DNA from: Clostridioides difficile
GTDB taxonomy: Bacteria > Bacillota > Clostridia > Peptostreptococcales > Peptostreptococcaceae
Length of the DNA stretch: 64,000 bases
Direction: 5' to 3'
Assembly (NCBI GenBank): GCA_012955965.1
Contig: JABBZI010000023.1
Location: forward strand, 1 to 64,000
Below are positions 31,306 to 40,912 of this stretch, in pieces. The position numbers were made by a program, and so were the translations under genes. Below the pieces are notes generated by a model. The model searched no databases and was not told the DNA's origin. It was given only the letters and a program-made list of their open reading frames with translations. Positions within the stretch are counted from its first letter, which is position 1; the number at the start of each line of letters is the position of its first letter.

Positions 31306-32238
31306 TTAAAATATTAAATTAATTAAATCTATGTATTGTGGGTAATTTTCTAAAATACTATCTTTTATCTCTTGTTCAAAAAAGTTCATATTTAGCAACT
31401 TATCCATATTAATTACATCATCTTTATAAGAAATAAAAAACTTTGACACCTTCCATTTATTAACATGTATATTGATTTTACTTTTATCATCAAATGGAAG
31501 TATTACTTGAAATTTAGGTGTTTTACTATATGTCCACTCCATCTTTTTATATTTGTCTTCTACTAGATTGTATACATTTTTAATATCATCCTTGTCTAGT
31601 TCAAGTTCTTTTATATTCTTTATATTAGATTTTAAATATTTAACACAATAGTCTAAAAAGCAATCTATATCTTTTTCAAGTAAGAATTTAATATTTGTCA
31701 CTTTACTTGAAACAGATTTAGTAGCATTTGATTCAGTTGATTTATTTGAATTTAGATATTTAGTTAATTTATTTAAATCTGAATCATAAAGAAGAGTCCC
31801 ATGATAAAGAGAATTTTTTCTTTTTATAGACTGGGCAGAGCCTGAAATTTTTTTCCCTTTTAAAAATAAATCTTTTCTTTCTGTTATAGATATATCTAGC
31901 CCTAAGGATAAAAGCATATCTTGCATAAACTTGGTATGTTCCAAAAAATCGATTTCATGAAGTTGTCTATCTTTTTGTATGAATGACATGTTGATATTCC
32001 CTAAATCATGATAAACAGTACCGCCTCCTGATATTCTTCTTAAAATAGGTATTTCTCCCTTATCAATAACATCATGATGTATTTCCTGATATGGGTTTTG
32101 ATTTTTACCTATAAAAATAGATTCTTCATTCCTCCATATGATTATAATATCATCATTATATTTCTCATTTAAAAATAAATATTCTTCTAATGCTAAATTA
32201 AAGTAAGGATTTGTGCTTTTGTTTAATAAGTAATACAT
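31306..32238 (-). CDS. lplA: Lipoate-protein ligase A
   Basis: LplA activates lipoate with ATP and attaches it to lipoyl domains. The 310-residue protein has the BPL/LplA catalytic motif RRISGGGTVYHDLGNINMSF (about 71-90) and a C-terminal accessory domain. The gene is monocistronic. It is about 7 kb from the acetoin dehydrogenase operon, whose E3 subunit carries a lipoyl domain, so that complex is one plausible substrate. This link is inferred from proximity. Confidence 0.92.
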   Translation of the reverse strand: MYYLLNKSTNPYFNLALEEYLFLNEKYNDDIIIIWRNEESIFIGKNQNPYQEIHHDVIDKGEIPILRRISGGGTVYHDLGNINMSFIQKDRQLHEIDFLEHTKFMQDMLLSLGLDISITERKDLFLKGKKISGSAQSIKRKNSLYHGTLLYDSDLNKLTKYLNSNKSTESNATKSVSSKVTNIKFLLEKDIDCFLDYCVKYLKSNIKNIKELELDKDDIKNVYNLVEDKYKKMEWTYSKTPKFQVILPFDDKSKINIHVNKWKVSKFFISYKDDVINMDKLLNMNFFEQEIKDSILENYPQYIDLINLIF

Positions 32239-32416
32239 AGAAATATAGACTCCTTTTTTATTTTATCTTATTGCTTATTTTATACTCAGATAATTTTATA
32301 TACTATTAGACTTTTTATTTTCATTTCTTAACTATTAAACTTATTATATCACTATAAAACTCCCTAATATTATAGAATATCTATATTTATACATTAATTT
32401 AAAAGTTCTGTTTACT

Positions 32417-33067
32417 TTATTTATCCTGACCATATACATTAAAAAATACATCTCTAGCTCTTTTAATTTCTTCGTCTGATAATAATACTGGTGTGCCAAT
32501 TGATTTTGCCAAATAATATACTTTTGCTGAATCCTCTAACATTACAGCAGCTGTAAGAGCATGCTCTACAGAAGGACCAACTGTTATTACACCATGATTT
32601 GCTAAAAGACATGCTCTTTTGTCACCAATTGCTTCAATAACACATTTACCCATCTTATTAGATGTTGGTGGTGAAAATTTTGCGACAGGTACTTCACCTC
32701 CTACTTCATTTGCAAGAGTTGTACTTGCACATGCGATAGGTTCATTTAAAATAGCAAAACAACTTGAGTATGTAGAGTGTGTATGTATTATGCTATTTAT
32801 ATCTTCTCTATGTTTATATATATATAAATGGTCTGGCAAATCCACAGATGCTTTCCATTTGCCCTCTATAACATTTCCATCTATATCTACTATAACAATA
32901 TCACTTGTTATAAGATTTCTATAATCCATTCCACTTGGAGTAATTGCTATATATCCAGTTTCCTCATCTCTTCCACTTACATTTCCACCCGTTAATGTCA
33001 CTAAATTATAGTTTAAAAGGTTTAAAGATGCTTGTAATACTTCTTTTCTCAATTTTTCCAATAACAT
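32417..33067 (-). CDS. Class II aldolase (L-fuculose-phosphate aldolase-like)
   Basis: This 216-residue zinc aldolase/adducin-family protein has GGNVSGRD near residue 27, the zinc-binding HTHSTYSS at about 92-99 and the later HGVITVG histidine. Such enzymes cleave sugar 1-phosphates to dihydroxyacetone phosphate and an aldehyde, or epimerise pentulose phosphates. It lies downstream of a galactitol-type PTS operon and is probably its catabolic enzyme. The exact substrate cannot be read from sequence. Confidence 0.85.
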   Translation of the reverse strand: MLLEKLRKEVLQASLNLLNYNLVTLTGGNVSGRDEETGYIAITPSGMDYRNLITSDIVIVDIDGNVIEGKWKASVDLPDHLYIYKHREDINSIIHTHSTYSSCFAILNEPIACASTTLANEVGGEVPVAKFSPPTSNKMGKCVIEAIGDKRACLLANHGVITVGPSVEHALTAAVMLEDSAKVYYLAKSIGTPVLLSDEEIKRARDVFFNVYGQDK

Positions 33068-33235
33068 TAGTTAAATCCTCCATCTATTATAGATACAACC
33101 TTATATATCTTAGTTGTACCTTATATTTTAGATACTACTTTTGTTCCTATTTGAAAATTCAAAAAATTTAATATAAAATATAAATTTTTGTTTTCTTAAT
33201 AGAAGTTTTTCTACTTTTCTTTTAAATTTTTACCT

Positions 33236-33409
33236 TTATATTCCTTTATTTTCGAATCTTTTATTTCTAAACTTTAATGATTCTGGATATAAAGATTCCT
33301 CTAACTCAATAAGATAATTATATAATTCTGCATCATTATTAAACATATTTGTTCTTATCCAATATCTACCTTTAAGAAGGCTTCCATCATTAATTTTTAG
33401 ATTTCTTCT
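33236..33409 (-). pseudogene. Start-less 57-codon reading frame, probable gene remnant
   Basis: A frame overlapping the end of the EIIC gene reads KINDGSLLKGRYWIRTNMF and continues to a TAA at 33236. It has no start codon or SD at its beginning; an upstream in-frame stop is just before 33409. The composition looks like real protein, and the pattern faintly recalls the C-terminal end of PLP-dependent aminotransferases, but I cannot confirm this. It may be the tail of a gene deleted between the EIIC and aldolase genes. Confidence 0.4.
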
Positions 33410-34752
33410 TCAATAGATAATTTTTTGTTTTCTTTTATTATTCTATTTCTATTGTAAATAGCCATTCCTAAAGCTATAACTCCAAAAACTACACCTCCAA
33501 TAATCTTATAATTCATAATCTTTACAAATATCCAACTTAGCGGATTTGCTCCATCACAAATACTTGAAATCATAGTTGCCCCCTCTGGCATTTTAAAGCT
33601 AGCATTTAAAGCCATTTGAGTAAATAGAGGTGCTAAATTAGTTGCAATTAATAACCCAAAAGTAATTATAAATATTCCTATTATTAATGTCCTAAACACA
33701 TTTCCTTTTGTAATTGGAACAATTAAAACAAGTGCAAATGGAATTACTGCTAAATCTGCAAATGGTAGAACTTTATTTCCTGGCAATATAGCTGCTATAA
33801 CTATAGTTAAGGGCACCAATACTAATGCAACTGATAATGTTACAGGATGACCTATTCCTACAGCTGAATCCAAACCTATATAAATCTTCCCTCTATTTTT
33901 AAATTTCTTCTCAATAAATTCCTGTGCCGCTTCTGATACTGGTAATAACCCTTCCATCAATAATGCTGCCATCTTTGGAATTAATATCAATACAGCTCCC
34001 ATAGTTACACCTAACTGTAATATACCTTTTATATCATATTTCGCTGCAATACCAATTATTATACCTATTATAGACCCCATTATTAAAGGTTCTCCAAATA
34101 ATCCAAATTTTCTCTGTAATGTGTCAGCATTTATCTCAATCTTATTTATACCTGGTATTAAGTCTAATAATTTATTTACAACTATAGCAATTGGTACAAA
34201 TGCCTGTGTAAACCCATGAGGAAGAGATATACCTGGCATACCTAAATATTTTTCTATACCTGGAGCAGTTAAATCTGCCATTACCAATACAATTACCATA
34301 TTTACTACTGCTGCAAATACTCCCCAACCTACACTTTGAGTAGCTCCTGCTACTAAAGCACCTGTAAAAGCAAAATGCCAATAATCCCATATGTCTACAT
34401 CAACAGTCTGAGTAGTATTAGTAATTAACATAACTATATTTACTACAAGACCTATTGGAATAATTAAAGCTCCTACTGTTGATGCAAAAGCTATAGCTGA
34501 TGCTGCTGGCCACCCTACATCTATTATAGATAAGTTTAATCCTAAGTTCTTAACCATCTGTTGTGTTGCTGGACCTAAGTTATCTGTCAGTAAAGCTATA
34601 ATAGTATTAAGACCTATAAATCCAACTCCTACTGTTAAACCAGCTCTTAACGATTTGCCAAGCTTTGTACCTAATATCAATCCAAAAATACATATTATTA
34701 TTGGCATCATTACTTGTGCGCCTAAACTAACAATGAAATTTAATATCTCCAT
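33397..34752 (-). CDS. PTS system EIIC component, galactitol family
   Basis: This 451-residue integral membrane protein has about ten to twelve hydrophobic segments. It is the sugar-translocating subunit of a galactitol-family phosphotransferase system (GatC-like). Motifs such as GLDSAVGIGHPVTLS fit the family. SD GGAGGG precedes the ATG. It follows EIIA and EIIB genes in the order regulator-EIIA-EIIB-EIIC. Substrate is probably a hexitol or pentitol, but this is not proven. Confidence 0.88.
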   Translation of the reverse strand: MEILNFIVSLGAQVMMPIIICIFGLILGTKLGKSLRAGLTVGVGFIGLNTIIALLTDNLGPATQQMVKNLGLNLSIIDVGWPAASAIAFASTVGALIIPIGLVVNIVMLITNTTQTVDVDIWDYWHFAFTGALVAGATQSVGWGVFAAVVNMVIVLVMADLTAPGIEKYLGMPGISLPHGFTQAFVPIAIVVNKLLDLIPGINKIEINADTLQRKFGLFGEPLIMGSIIGIIIGIAAKYDIKGILQLGVTMGAVLILIPKMAALLMEGLLPVSEAAQEFIEKKFKNRGKIYIGLDSAVGIGHPVTLSVALVLVPLTIVIAAILPGNKVLPFADLAVIPFALVLIVPITKGNVFRTLIIGIFIITFGLLIATNLAPLFTQMALNASFKMPEGATMISSICDGANPLSWIFVKIMNYKIIGGVVFGVIALGMAIYNRNRIIKENKKLSIEEEI

Positions 34753-34778
34753 CTAAAGACCCTCCATTATTTAATTTT

Positions 34779-34809
34779 CAGTCTCTAAAACTTATAATTT
34801 TAGAGACTG
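34779..34809 (-). other. Intercistronic hairpin between EIIB and EIIC genes
   Basis: The perfect 12-bp arms CAGTCTCTAAAA and TTTTAGAGACTG have a 7-base loop. On the transcribed strand the hairpin is followed by AAAATTAAAT, not a T-run, so it is more likely an mRNA processing or stability element than a terminator. A T-run exists only on the opposite strand. Confidence 0.6.
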
Positions 34810-34828
34810 TATTTTTTTAAAGTTCAAA

Positions 34829-35116
34829 TTATAATTCTAATTTTTCCAATACATCTTCAATTAACTTGTCCATTCCAACACCAGTTAAAAAAGGTAATCC
34901 ATTTATTACAGGTGTTTTTATGCTACTAGACACTTGTGTAGTACAAATTATTAAATCATAATCAGGTGCTTTTGATGCAACTTCTACTACTTTACATTGA
35001 GTAATGTTGACCATATCCAATTTACCAAGGTTTTGAAGTGCTTTCTTTAATTTGTTTATAGCAATTGTTGAAGTACATACTCCTGTTCCACATGCAACTA
35101 ATATTTTTTTAGCCAC
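34829..35116 (-). CDS. PTS system EIIB component, galactitol family
   Basis: This 95-residue EIIB has the phosphorylation-site Cys9 in the P-loop-like ILVACGTGVCTST. It accepts phosphate from EIIA and passes it to the incoming sugar. I place the start at the GTG at 35116 (read as MAKKILVAC), 8 bases from the SD GGGGG; the longer frame would start within that SD region. The gene lies between EIIA and EIIC. Confidence 0.9.
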   Translation of the reverse strand: MAKKILVACGTGVCTSTIAINKLKKALQNLGKLDMVNITQCKVVEVASKAPDYDLIICTTQVSSSIKTPVINGLPFLTGVGMDKLIEDVLEKLEL

Positions 35117-35210
35117 ATTATTCACCCCCATCAAAATTATTTTATTTTAAAGATATCCATAGTTAGAAATCTTCAATAACATTTTTATATTTTTAATTTC
35201 CTTTACAGTT

Positions 35211-35675
35211 TTAATCTTTCAGTTTAGAGTTTAATAAGTTACTCATACTTTCTTCATTCAAGTCGACAATATTATTTAGCATACTCTTATCTTGAAATAT
35301 AGTCATAAGCTTTTCTAATAATTGCAATTGCTCCTTTGGCTCTTTTACTGCTAACATAAATACAACTTTTACATCAATTTCAGTATCTTCTGTACCCATC
35401 ATTATAAATTTTACAGGCTTATTCAGTATACCAATCGCTATACCAGGCTCATTTACATGTACTATATCTGTATGTGGTATAGCTACTCCATATATTTCTG
35501 TTGGTAATCCTGTAGCATACTTTTTTTCTCTTGCTATAATAGCTTCTATGTAGCTTTCTTTTACATACTGTTTATCAAATAAATGTTGTCCTAAAAATTT
35601 TAATGCATCTTCATTGTTTGATACTTCAATACCTTTAAAAATTAAACTACTACTAATTATTTGCATTGACTCCAT
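35211..35675 (-). CDS. PTS system EIIA component (fructose/mannitol class)
   Basis: This 154-residue EIIA_2 domain protein has the phosphoacceptor His68 in GVAIPHTD. Its coding region overlaps the end of the upstream activator gene by 23 bp, so the two are probably coupled in translation. An alternative ATG at 35666 would shorten it by three residues. Confidence 0.92.
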   Translation of the reverse strand: MESMQIISSSLIFKGIEVSNNEDALKFLGQHLFDKQYVKESYIEAIIAREKKYATGLPTEIYGVAIPHTDIVHVNEPGIAIGILNKPVKFIMMGTEDTEIDVKVVFMLAVKEPKEQLQLLEKLMTIFQDKSMLNNIVDLNEESMSNLLNSKLKD

Positions 35676-38601
35676 CTAATATCATCTCCCTAATAAAATC
35701 TCTATCTTTAATATTTTTTATATCTTGAAATTCATTTGTTTCTATAAATGTAAGTAGAGTATTTAATGGATTAAAACATTTTTGGTCTACAGCTAATAAG
35801 AGTATTATTTTCACTCTATTTTTACTCCATATAATAGGATTTTTTAAAATAGCTATGCTTATAGCTGGTCTAATTACATCAATTCCATCTGTATGAGGTA
35901 TTGCTATTCCATCTGATAGTTCAGTTGGAAACAGGTTATCTCTTTCTACTACTTTTTTATAAAAATTTTTCGTCACATAACCTTTCTCTCTAAGTTTTTT
36001 ACTCATGTACTTTAAAGCTTCTTCTTTTGATTTAACTTGCAAATCTACGAATATATCTTCTTTATGTATTAAATCGGATAGTTCATATTTTTTATTTATT
36101 TCAATAATTTGGTTCGTATCAATTAAATTATTTATTTGTTTTAATTTTGTTTTATCATTCATGTCTACTAGGCTAAAAAAAGGGATATTTGCTATCTGTG
36201 GGTCAATTGTTCCAACTATAGCAATTACATTCTTATCATTACTTATTTGCTTTATCTCTAAATCAAGACTTGGATATTCAATCATACCTATAGGTCTTAT
36301 ATCTATCTTTTCGTTTATACCTTTAATATTTTCCTCTAAAATTTCTTTTATCTTACAAGCTCCCCCTAATCCAGTGATACATAATGTTAAAATAATAGAT
36401 TTTCTAGAATCTAATTTTGTATTGTTATAGTTACTAGCTCTTTCTTTTACTTGTGGTTCTATACTTTTAACTTCATCTACTATTTCATCTATTGTTAAAT
36501 CTGGCAAAACTGCTCTTCGTATAACTTCTATTGATAGTAAAGTATCAAATCTACATATTGTCCTTATATTAATCCCTGTATTCCCAGAGATGATATCACC
36601 AAAGTATGAAAGCGAACCCATATCAACTAATATAATCACTCCTCTACCTTCATCGATATCTTTTACTATTGTAGTAGCTTCTTCAATCATTTCTTCTGGT
36701 TTCTTTTCAAATGGCATATCTAAATATCTTGCATGGTTAATTCCTAATAATTTATTTGTAACTTCACATATAGATGAGGCCACTCTTCCATGAGCCATAA
36801 GAAGTACACCTATCTTTTTTTGTTCAGATATATCTCTTCTACTACTCATTTTAAAATATATTGCTATTATACCTATTTCTTCTTTTGGCAAATTTATATT
36901 ATATCTTTCCTTTAGATATTGAGCTACCTTTTCTGCTACAGAATACTCTAATGGATAATTTCCTATTATTTCTTTTAAATGAGCATTTGATATTACTTTA
37001 CCTTCTTTTAATCTCTCAAAAGCTGCTTTTAAGTGAACTGCTAAGCATAAGTGTAGATTTGGTTCTAATGAAGTAAGATATTGTGATGCTATTTTGATTA
37101 CTTCATAAGTAAGTTCTACAATATATTTTCCAACAATTGGACTTATATCTGGAATATTATCATTAATAGAAACTTTTTTAACTTGCTTTATATATTTTTG
37201 AATACAACTTTCTAACTCTCCTCCAACAATTCTATTTATAACATCGAAGTCTAAACCTTGCTCCAACAAATCTATATGTCTTCTTTCTGTAAGCTTATAT
37301 ATTTCATCAGGAAAAGTATAGATATCTTCATTTTTCTTTTCTATCTCCTCCTGAAAACTTGAGTCTATAATTGAATCTCCATCTACATAATTTTCTATTT
37401 TATCTCTACAATTTCTAATTTTCATAAGACCTTGTTTTACATACCCAGGTACATCTGATATATTTATGATTACTTCCTCCTGTTTGCTAGTAAGTTGATT
37501 TAATAATCCTCTAGCGCAAGCTACTTGAATATCGCTTCTAAGCTGACCAACATTTCCTATGCAATCATAAAGCATAAGAGCTTTTAATACATCCGATTTT
37601 ATATGTATACTTGTTCCCATTCTTTGAGCTTCTATCAAGAAAAAGTTATTTATAATATCAAATCTTTCATTTAGTGGTCTTGCAACTAATTCTGGTATTT
37701 CAATTGTTACAGGTATACGCCTTTTAAAAGTATTAAGTAAATGAGAATCTATAGGTTCAGAAGTTGCTGAAATAATCATTACATCTATTTTATTTGTTAA
37801 TCTCGTTTCCCCTAGTTTTCTGACCATACCTTTATCAATTAATTGAAATAGTATCTCTTGACCTTCATGAGGTAGTCTATGTATTTCGTCTATAAACAAG
37901 ATTCCTCCATTTGCTTTTGATACTAGTCCTTCTTTGGTCTCATCAGCTCCTGTAAAAGCGCCTTTTACATGCCCAAATAATTGAGATAATAAAAGCTGTG
38001 GATTTTCTGAATAGTCTGCTGCATTAAAAACTATAAATGGTGCATTCTTAGGAAATCTAGATGATTCTACTGCAAATTTATACATACATTCTGCTAACTC
38101 ACTTTTTCCAACACCAGTTGGCCCCATAATAATAGTATGAAGACCATGAGGTGGATAGAGTATTGCTGCTTTAGATAGTTTTATAATTGTACTTAAGCTA
38201 CCACTACTTCCTATTAATTTATCAAATGCTATATCTGTATTTTCTTTATTATTGCTTATCACTTCTTTTTTATCAGCACCTTCTTTATCATTCTTTAAGT
38301 CATCAGAATCTTGAATCTCTTTTAAATACTGTATAACTGTAAATCTTGATACTGTAAATCCAATGCTATTTAATCTTCTTGTTATGTCATTTTTATTTAT
38401 AGTTTTTTCTTCTTTTAAAATATCTTTTATAGCTTTAATCAAAACGATTTTTCTTCTTTGTCTTGAATCCTCTATTTTTAACTCATTTCTTAAACATGTA
38501 ACATCTTCTCTTCGAACATTTAACATGTTTGAAATAGCTTCATCTGTTAAAGGATTTTTCTTATCCTCATTTTCAATTAGTGTTTTTATTCTTTGCCTCA
38601 T
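35653..38601 (-). CDS. LevR-type sigma-54-dependent transcriptional activator with PTS regulatory domains
   Basis: This 982-residue activator has an N-terminal helix-turn-helix region (about 1-100) and an AAA+ domain (about 125-360) with Walker A GPTGVGKS (160-167), the sigma-54-contact GAFTGA (214-219) and Walker B GGILFIDEIH (232-241). PRD-like and EIIA-Man-like modules follow (VLLMAHGRVASSI), then an EIIB-like segment and a C-terminal EIIA_2 module with AIPHTDGIDV. Such proteins sense PTS phosphorylation and activate RpoN promoters. It is the first gene of the PTS operon and has a sigma-54-like promoter 30 bp upstream. Confidence 0.93.
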   Translation of the reverse strand: MRQRIKTLIENEDKKNPLTDEAISNMLNVRREDVTCLRNELKIEDSRQRRKIVLIKAIKDILKEEKTINKNDITRRLNSIGFTVSRFTVIQYLKEIQDSDDLKNDKEGADKKEVISNNKENTDIAFDKLIGSSGSLSTIIKLSKAAILYPPHGLHTIIMGPTGVGKSELAECMYKFAVESSRFPKNAPFIVFNAADYSENPQLLLSQLFGHVKGAFTGADETKEGLVSKANGGILFIDEIHRLPHEGQEILFQLIDKGMVRKLGETRLTNKIDVMIISATSEPIDSHLLNTFKRRIPVTIEIPELVARPLNERFDIINNFFLIEAQRMGTSIHIKSDVLKALMLYDCIGNVGQLRSDIQVACARGLLNQLTSKQEEVIINISDVPGYVKQGLMKIRNCRDKIENYVDGDSIIDSSFQEEIEKKNEDIYTFPDEIYKLTERRHIDLLEQGLDFDVINRIVGGELESCIQKYIKQVKKVSINDNIPDISPIVGKYIVELTYEVIKIASQYLTSLEPNLHLCLAVHLKAAFERLKEGKVISNAHLKEIIGNYPLEYSVAEKVAQYLKERYNINLPKEEIGIIAIYFKMSSRRDISEQKKIGVLLMAHGRVASSICEVTNKLLGINHARYLDMPFEKKPEEMIEEATTIVKDIDEGRGVIILVDMGSLSYFGDIISGNTGINIRTICRFDTLLSIEVIRRAVLPDLTIDEIVDEVKSIEPQVKERASNYNNTKLDSRKSIILTLCITGLGGACKIKEILEENIKGINEKIDIRPIGMIEYPSLDLEIKQISNDKNVIAIVGTIDPQIANIPFFSLVDMNDKTKLKQINNLIDTNQIIEINKKYELSDLIHKEDIFVDLQVKSKEEALKYMSKKLREKGYVTKNFYKKVVERDNLFPTELSDGIAIPHTDGIDVIRPAISIAILKNPIIWSKNRVKIILLLAVDQKCFNPLNTLLTFIETNEFQDIKNIKDRDFIREMILDGVNANN

Positions 38602-38631
38602 TTATAGTTGTTCCCTCCTTATTATTTATAT

Positions 38632-38647
38632 AGCAACTTATATGCCA
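38632..38647 (-). promoter_or_regulatory. Sigma-54 (-24/-12) promoter of the PTS operon
   Basis: On the minus strand TGGCAT and TTGCT are separated by exactly 5 bases, matching TGGCAC-N5-TTGCW. It lies 30 bp before the activator start with room for a short leader and SD GGAGGG. It would place the activator gene under its own control. Confidence 0.75.
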
Positions 38648-38804
38648 TATATTGTTTTTTTTGTGCTTATTATTATTGCATAAAACCACAACATTTAAAT
38701 CAAGCTATTCTTTTATTGAAATATTAAGAAAATTTTTTCAGATATTTTACAAATAATACTTTAAAAAAACAAAAAAATCTTTTTTTCTAATTTCAAGTAA
38801 AATC

Positions 38805-38820
38805 AGTCCAAAATGGCACT
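38805..38820. promoter_or_regulatory. Candidate upstream activator dyad
   Basis: AGTCCA and TGGCACT form an imperfect dyad around AAA (on the minus strand AGTGCCA-TTT-TGGACT), about 160 bp upstream of the sigma-54 promoter. Enhancer sites for such activators normally lie 80-200 bp upstream. Assignment is by position only. Confidence 0.35.
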
Positions 38821-38892
38821 GTTATTTTATATTACTATCTTTTTTGTACAACAAAAACTACAAATACTCCATTTCTGTATTTTTCCATAAAA

Positions 38893-38941
38893 AATACTCC
38901 TTCTTGTACAAATATATACATTTATACAAGAAAGAGTATGG
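38893..38941 (-). terminator. Terminator of the acetoin operon
   Basis: On the minus strand ATACTCTTTCTTGTA pairs with TACAAGAAGGAGTAT (one G·U pair) and is followed by TTTTTTA. It lies about 80 bp after the acoL stop, upstream of the PTS operon. Confidence 0.85.
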
Positions 38942-39018
38942 CTAAATAAGTATTTTAATATTTTATAAAACAAATTTATATTAATAATAGACTTACTTTA
39001 ATATTTTATTCTTCTAAT

Positions 39019-40749
39019 TTATTTTTTAGGTAAATGTAAACATTCTCCATTTACATCTGCCAAAGCTTCCATCAAAGCTTCCGAAGTACATGGATGACCA
39101 AATATCAACTCACTAGCTTCATCAGCAGGTATTTCTAATGCCTTAAATGATGCTGCATGATTTATAAGTTCTGCTACACCACACCCAAACATGTGAACAC
39201 CTAAAATTTCTCCATATTTAGTATCTGCTATCACTTTTACATATCCTTGCTCTTGTCCAGAAGCTAAAGCTCTTCCATTTCCAGCAAAGTTAAATTTACC
39301 TACCTTTACACTATATTTTTTTCTGGCATCCTCCTCTGTAAGTCCAACTGATGCTACTTCTGGAATTGTATAAACACAACTAGGTAATGCACTTAAATCT
39401 ACTTCTTCATTCATACCTAAAGCGTTTGAAGCTGCTACCTCTCCCATTTTAAAGGCTGCATGAGCTAACATTACACCTCCTGTAACATCACCTACTGCAT
39501 ATATACCTGGTATACTTGTTTCCATCTTACTATTTACAGATATAGAACCTTTATCTATTTTAATGTCTAAGTCCTCTATTCCAGAAAGATTAGCCTGTCT
39601 TCCTATAGCATATAGGCATAAATCTGCTTTTATTGTCTCCTCACCCTCAATGCAAACTAATATTTTATTACCTTCTTCTTTAAACTCAGAGACTTTCTTT
39701 TTAGTTAATATATTTATACCTTTTTTACCAAGAGAATAGTTCAAAGATTCGCTCAATTCTTTGTCCATTCTTGGGATTACTCTATCTTCCATTTCTACAA
39801 TAGTTACTTTAGAACCCCTTGAATTAAATATTTCTGCAAATTCGCAACCTATCACTCCACCACCGATTATTACTAATTCTTCTGGTACTGTTTCTAAATC
39901 TAGGGCTTCTGTGCTAGTTATTATCAAATTTGATTCTATTCCTTTTATAGGCAATACCCTTACTTTAGAACCTGTTGCAATTATTATGTTTTCTGTATCT
40001 AAAACTTTTCCATCAGATAATATTACTTTATGTTCTTCTTTAACACTAGCTTTAAGATTAAATACCTCTACATCTCTACTTTTTAATAGACCACCAACAC
40101 CAGCAGTAAGTTTTTTGACTACTCTATTTTTATATTTTATTGCTTTCTTGATGTCCTGTTCTTTATCTACAGTCACTTTTACGCCTCTTTTAGATAGCTG
40201 GTCAATCTCCTCTAATATTTCTGCTGTTTTTATATAGGTTTTTGTAGGAATACAACCTCTATTTAAACAAGTTCCTCCTAATACATTTTCTTCAACTAAT
40301 GCAACTTTTCCGCCTAATAGAGCTGCTTTTAATGCTGATAAATAACCTCCAGGGCCTCCTCCTATTACCACTACATCATAATCATGATTGCATTCTTTTT
40401 TATTTACTTTTACTTCTTTATCCTCTTTGCCTTGGCTTTCTTCAATAACATCTTCTTTTGGTACATCTCCAGATAAATATTGGGCTTTTATTTCTTCTTG
40501 ATTTTCACCTTTTTCTGCTATTACACCTATTACTGTAAATACTGGTAATACTTCACCTTCTTCTTTATGTATGATTACAGCCAGCGTACCTTCTCCCTCG
40601 GACTCTATCTCCATATTTACTTTATCTGTTGTTATTTCTAATATAGGCTCTCCAATTTTTACTTCTTCGCCTTCTTGTTTTAGCCAAGATACTATGGTAC
40701 CTTCTTCCATAGCTACTCCGGCTTTTGGCATTATAACTTCTACTGACAT
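39019..40749 (-). CDS. acoL: Acetoin dehydrogenase E3: dihydrolipoyl dehydrogenase with N-terminal lipoyl domain
   Basis: E3 reoxidises the dihydrolipoyl group with NAD+. This 576-residue protein starts with a lipoyl domain (about 1-80, lipoylation lysine in TTDKVNME), then a charged linker, then the FAD flavoprotein (GGGPGGYLSALKAA; redox-active GGTCLNRGC; NAD site GGGVIGCEFAE). It ends with HPCTSEALMEA, the His-Glu active-site segment. The lipoyl domain sits here rather than on E2. It is the last gene of acoABCL. Confidence 0.94.
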   Translation of the reverse strand: MSVEVIMPKAGVAMEEGTIVSWLKQEGEEVKIGEPILEITTDKVNMEIESEGEGTLAVIIHKEEGEVLPVFTVIGVIAEKGENQEEIKAQYLSGDVPKEDVIEESQGKEDKEVKVNKKECNHDYDVVVIGGGPGGYLSALKAALLGGKVALVEENVLGGTCLNRGCIPTKTYIKTAEILEEIDQLSKRGVKVTVDKEQDIKKAIKYKNRVVKKLTAGVGGLLKSRDVEVFNLKASVKEEHKVILSDGKVLDTENIIIATGSKVRVLPIKGIESNLIITSTEALDLETVPEELVIIGGGVIGCEFAEIFNSRGSKVTIVEMEDRVIPRMDKELSESLNYSLGKKGINILTKKKVSEFKEEGNKILVCIEGEETIKADLCLYAIGRQANLSGIEDLDIKIDKGSISVNSKMETSIPGIYAVGDVTGGVMLAHAAFKMGEVAASNALGMNEEVDLSALPSCVYTIPEVASVGLTEEDARKKYSVKVGKFNFAGNGRALASGQEQGYVKVIADTKYGEILGVHMFGCGVAELINHAASFKALEIPADEASELIFGHPCTSEALMEALADVNGECLHLPKK

Positions 40750-40912
40750 AGGCTCTCCTCCTATTTATTTTCATATATTTTCATTAATCAATTCATATTC
40801 ATATAATTTACTTTATAAGTAATGCTGAATATATAAAGGCTTTAAATTTACCTAAATAATTATAACTATGTAATCTATTCACACTATTATATCAGTAACG
40901 AAATATCAAAAT

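Noticed and set aside
38814-38830. TGGCAC on the plus strand as another sigma-54 -24 element
   Set aside because: There is no GC at the required -12 position and no gene downstream in that direction.
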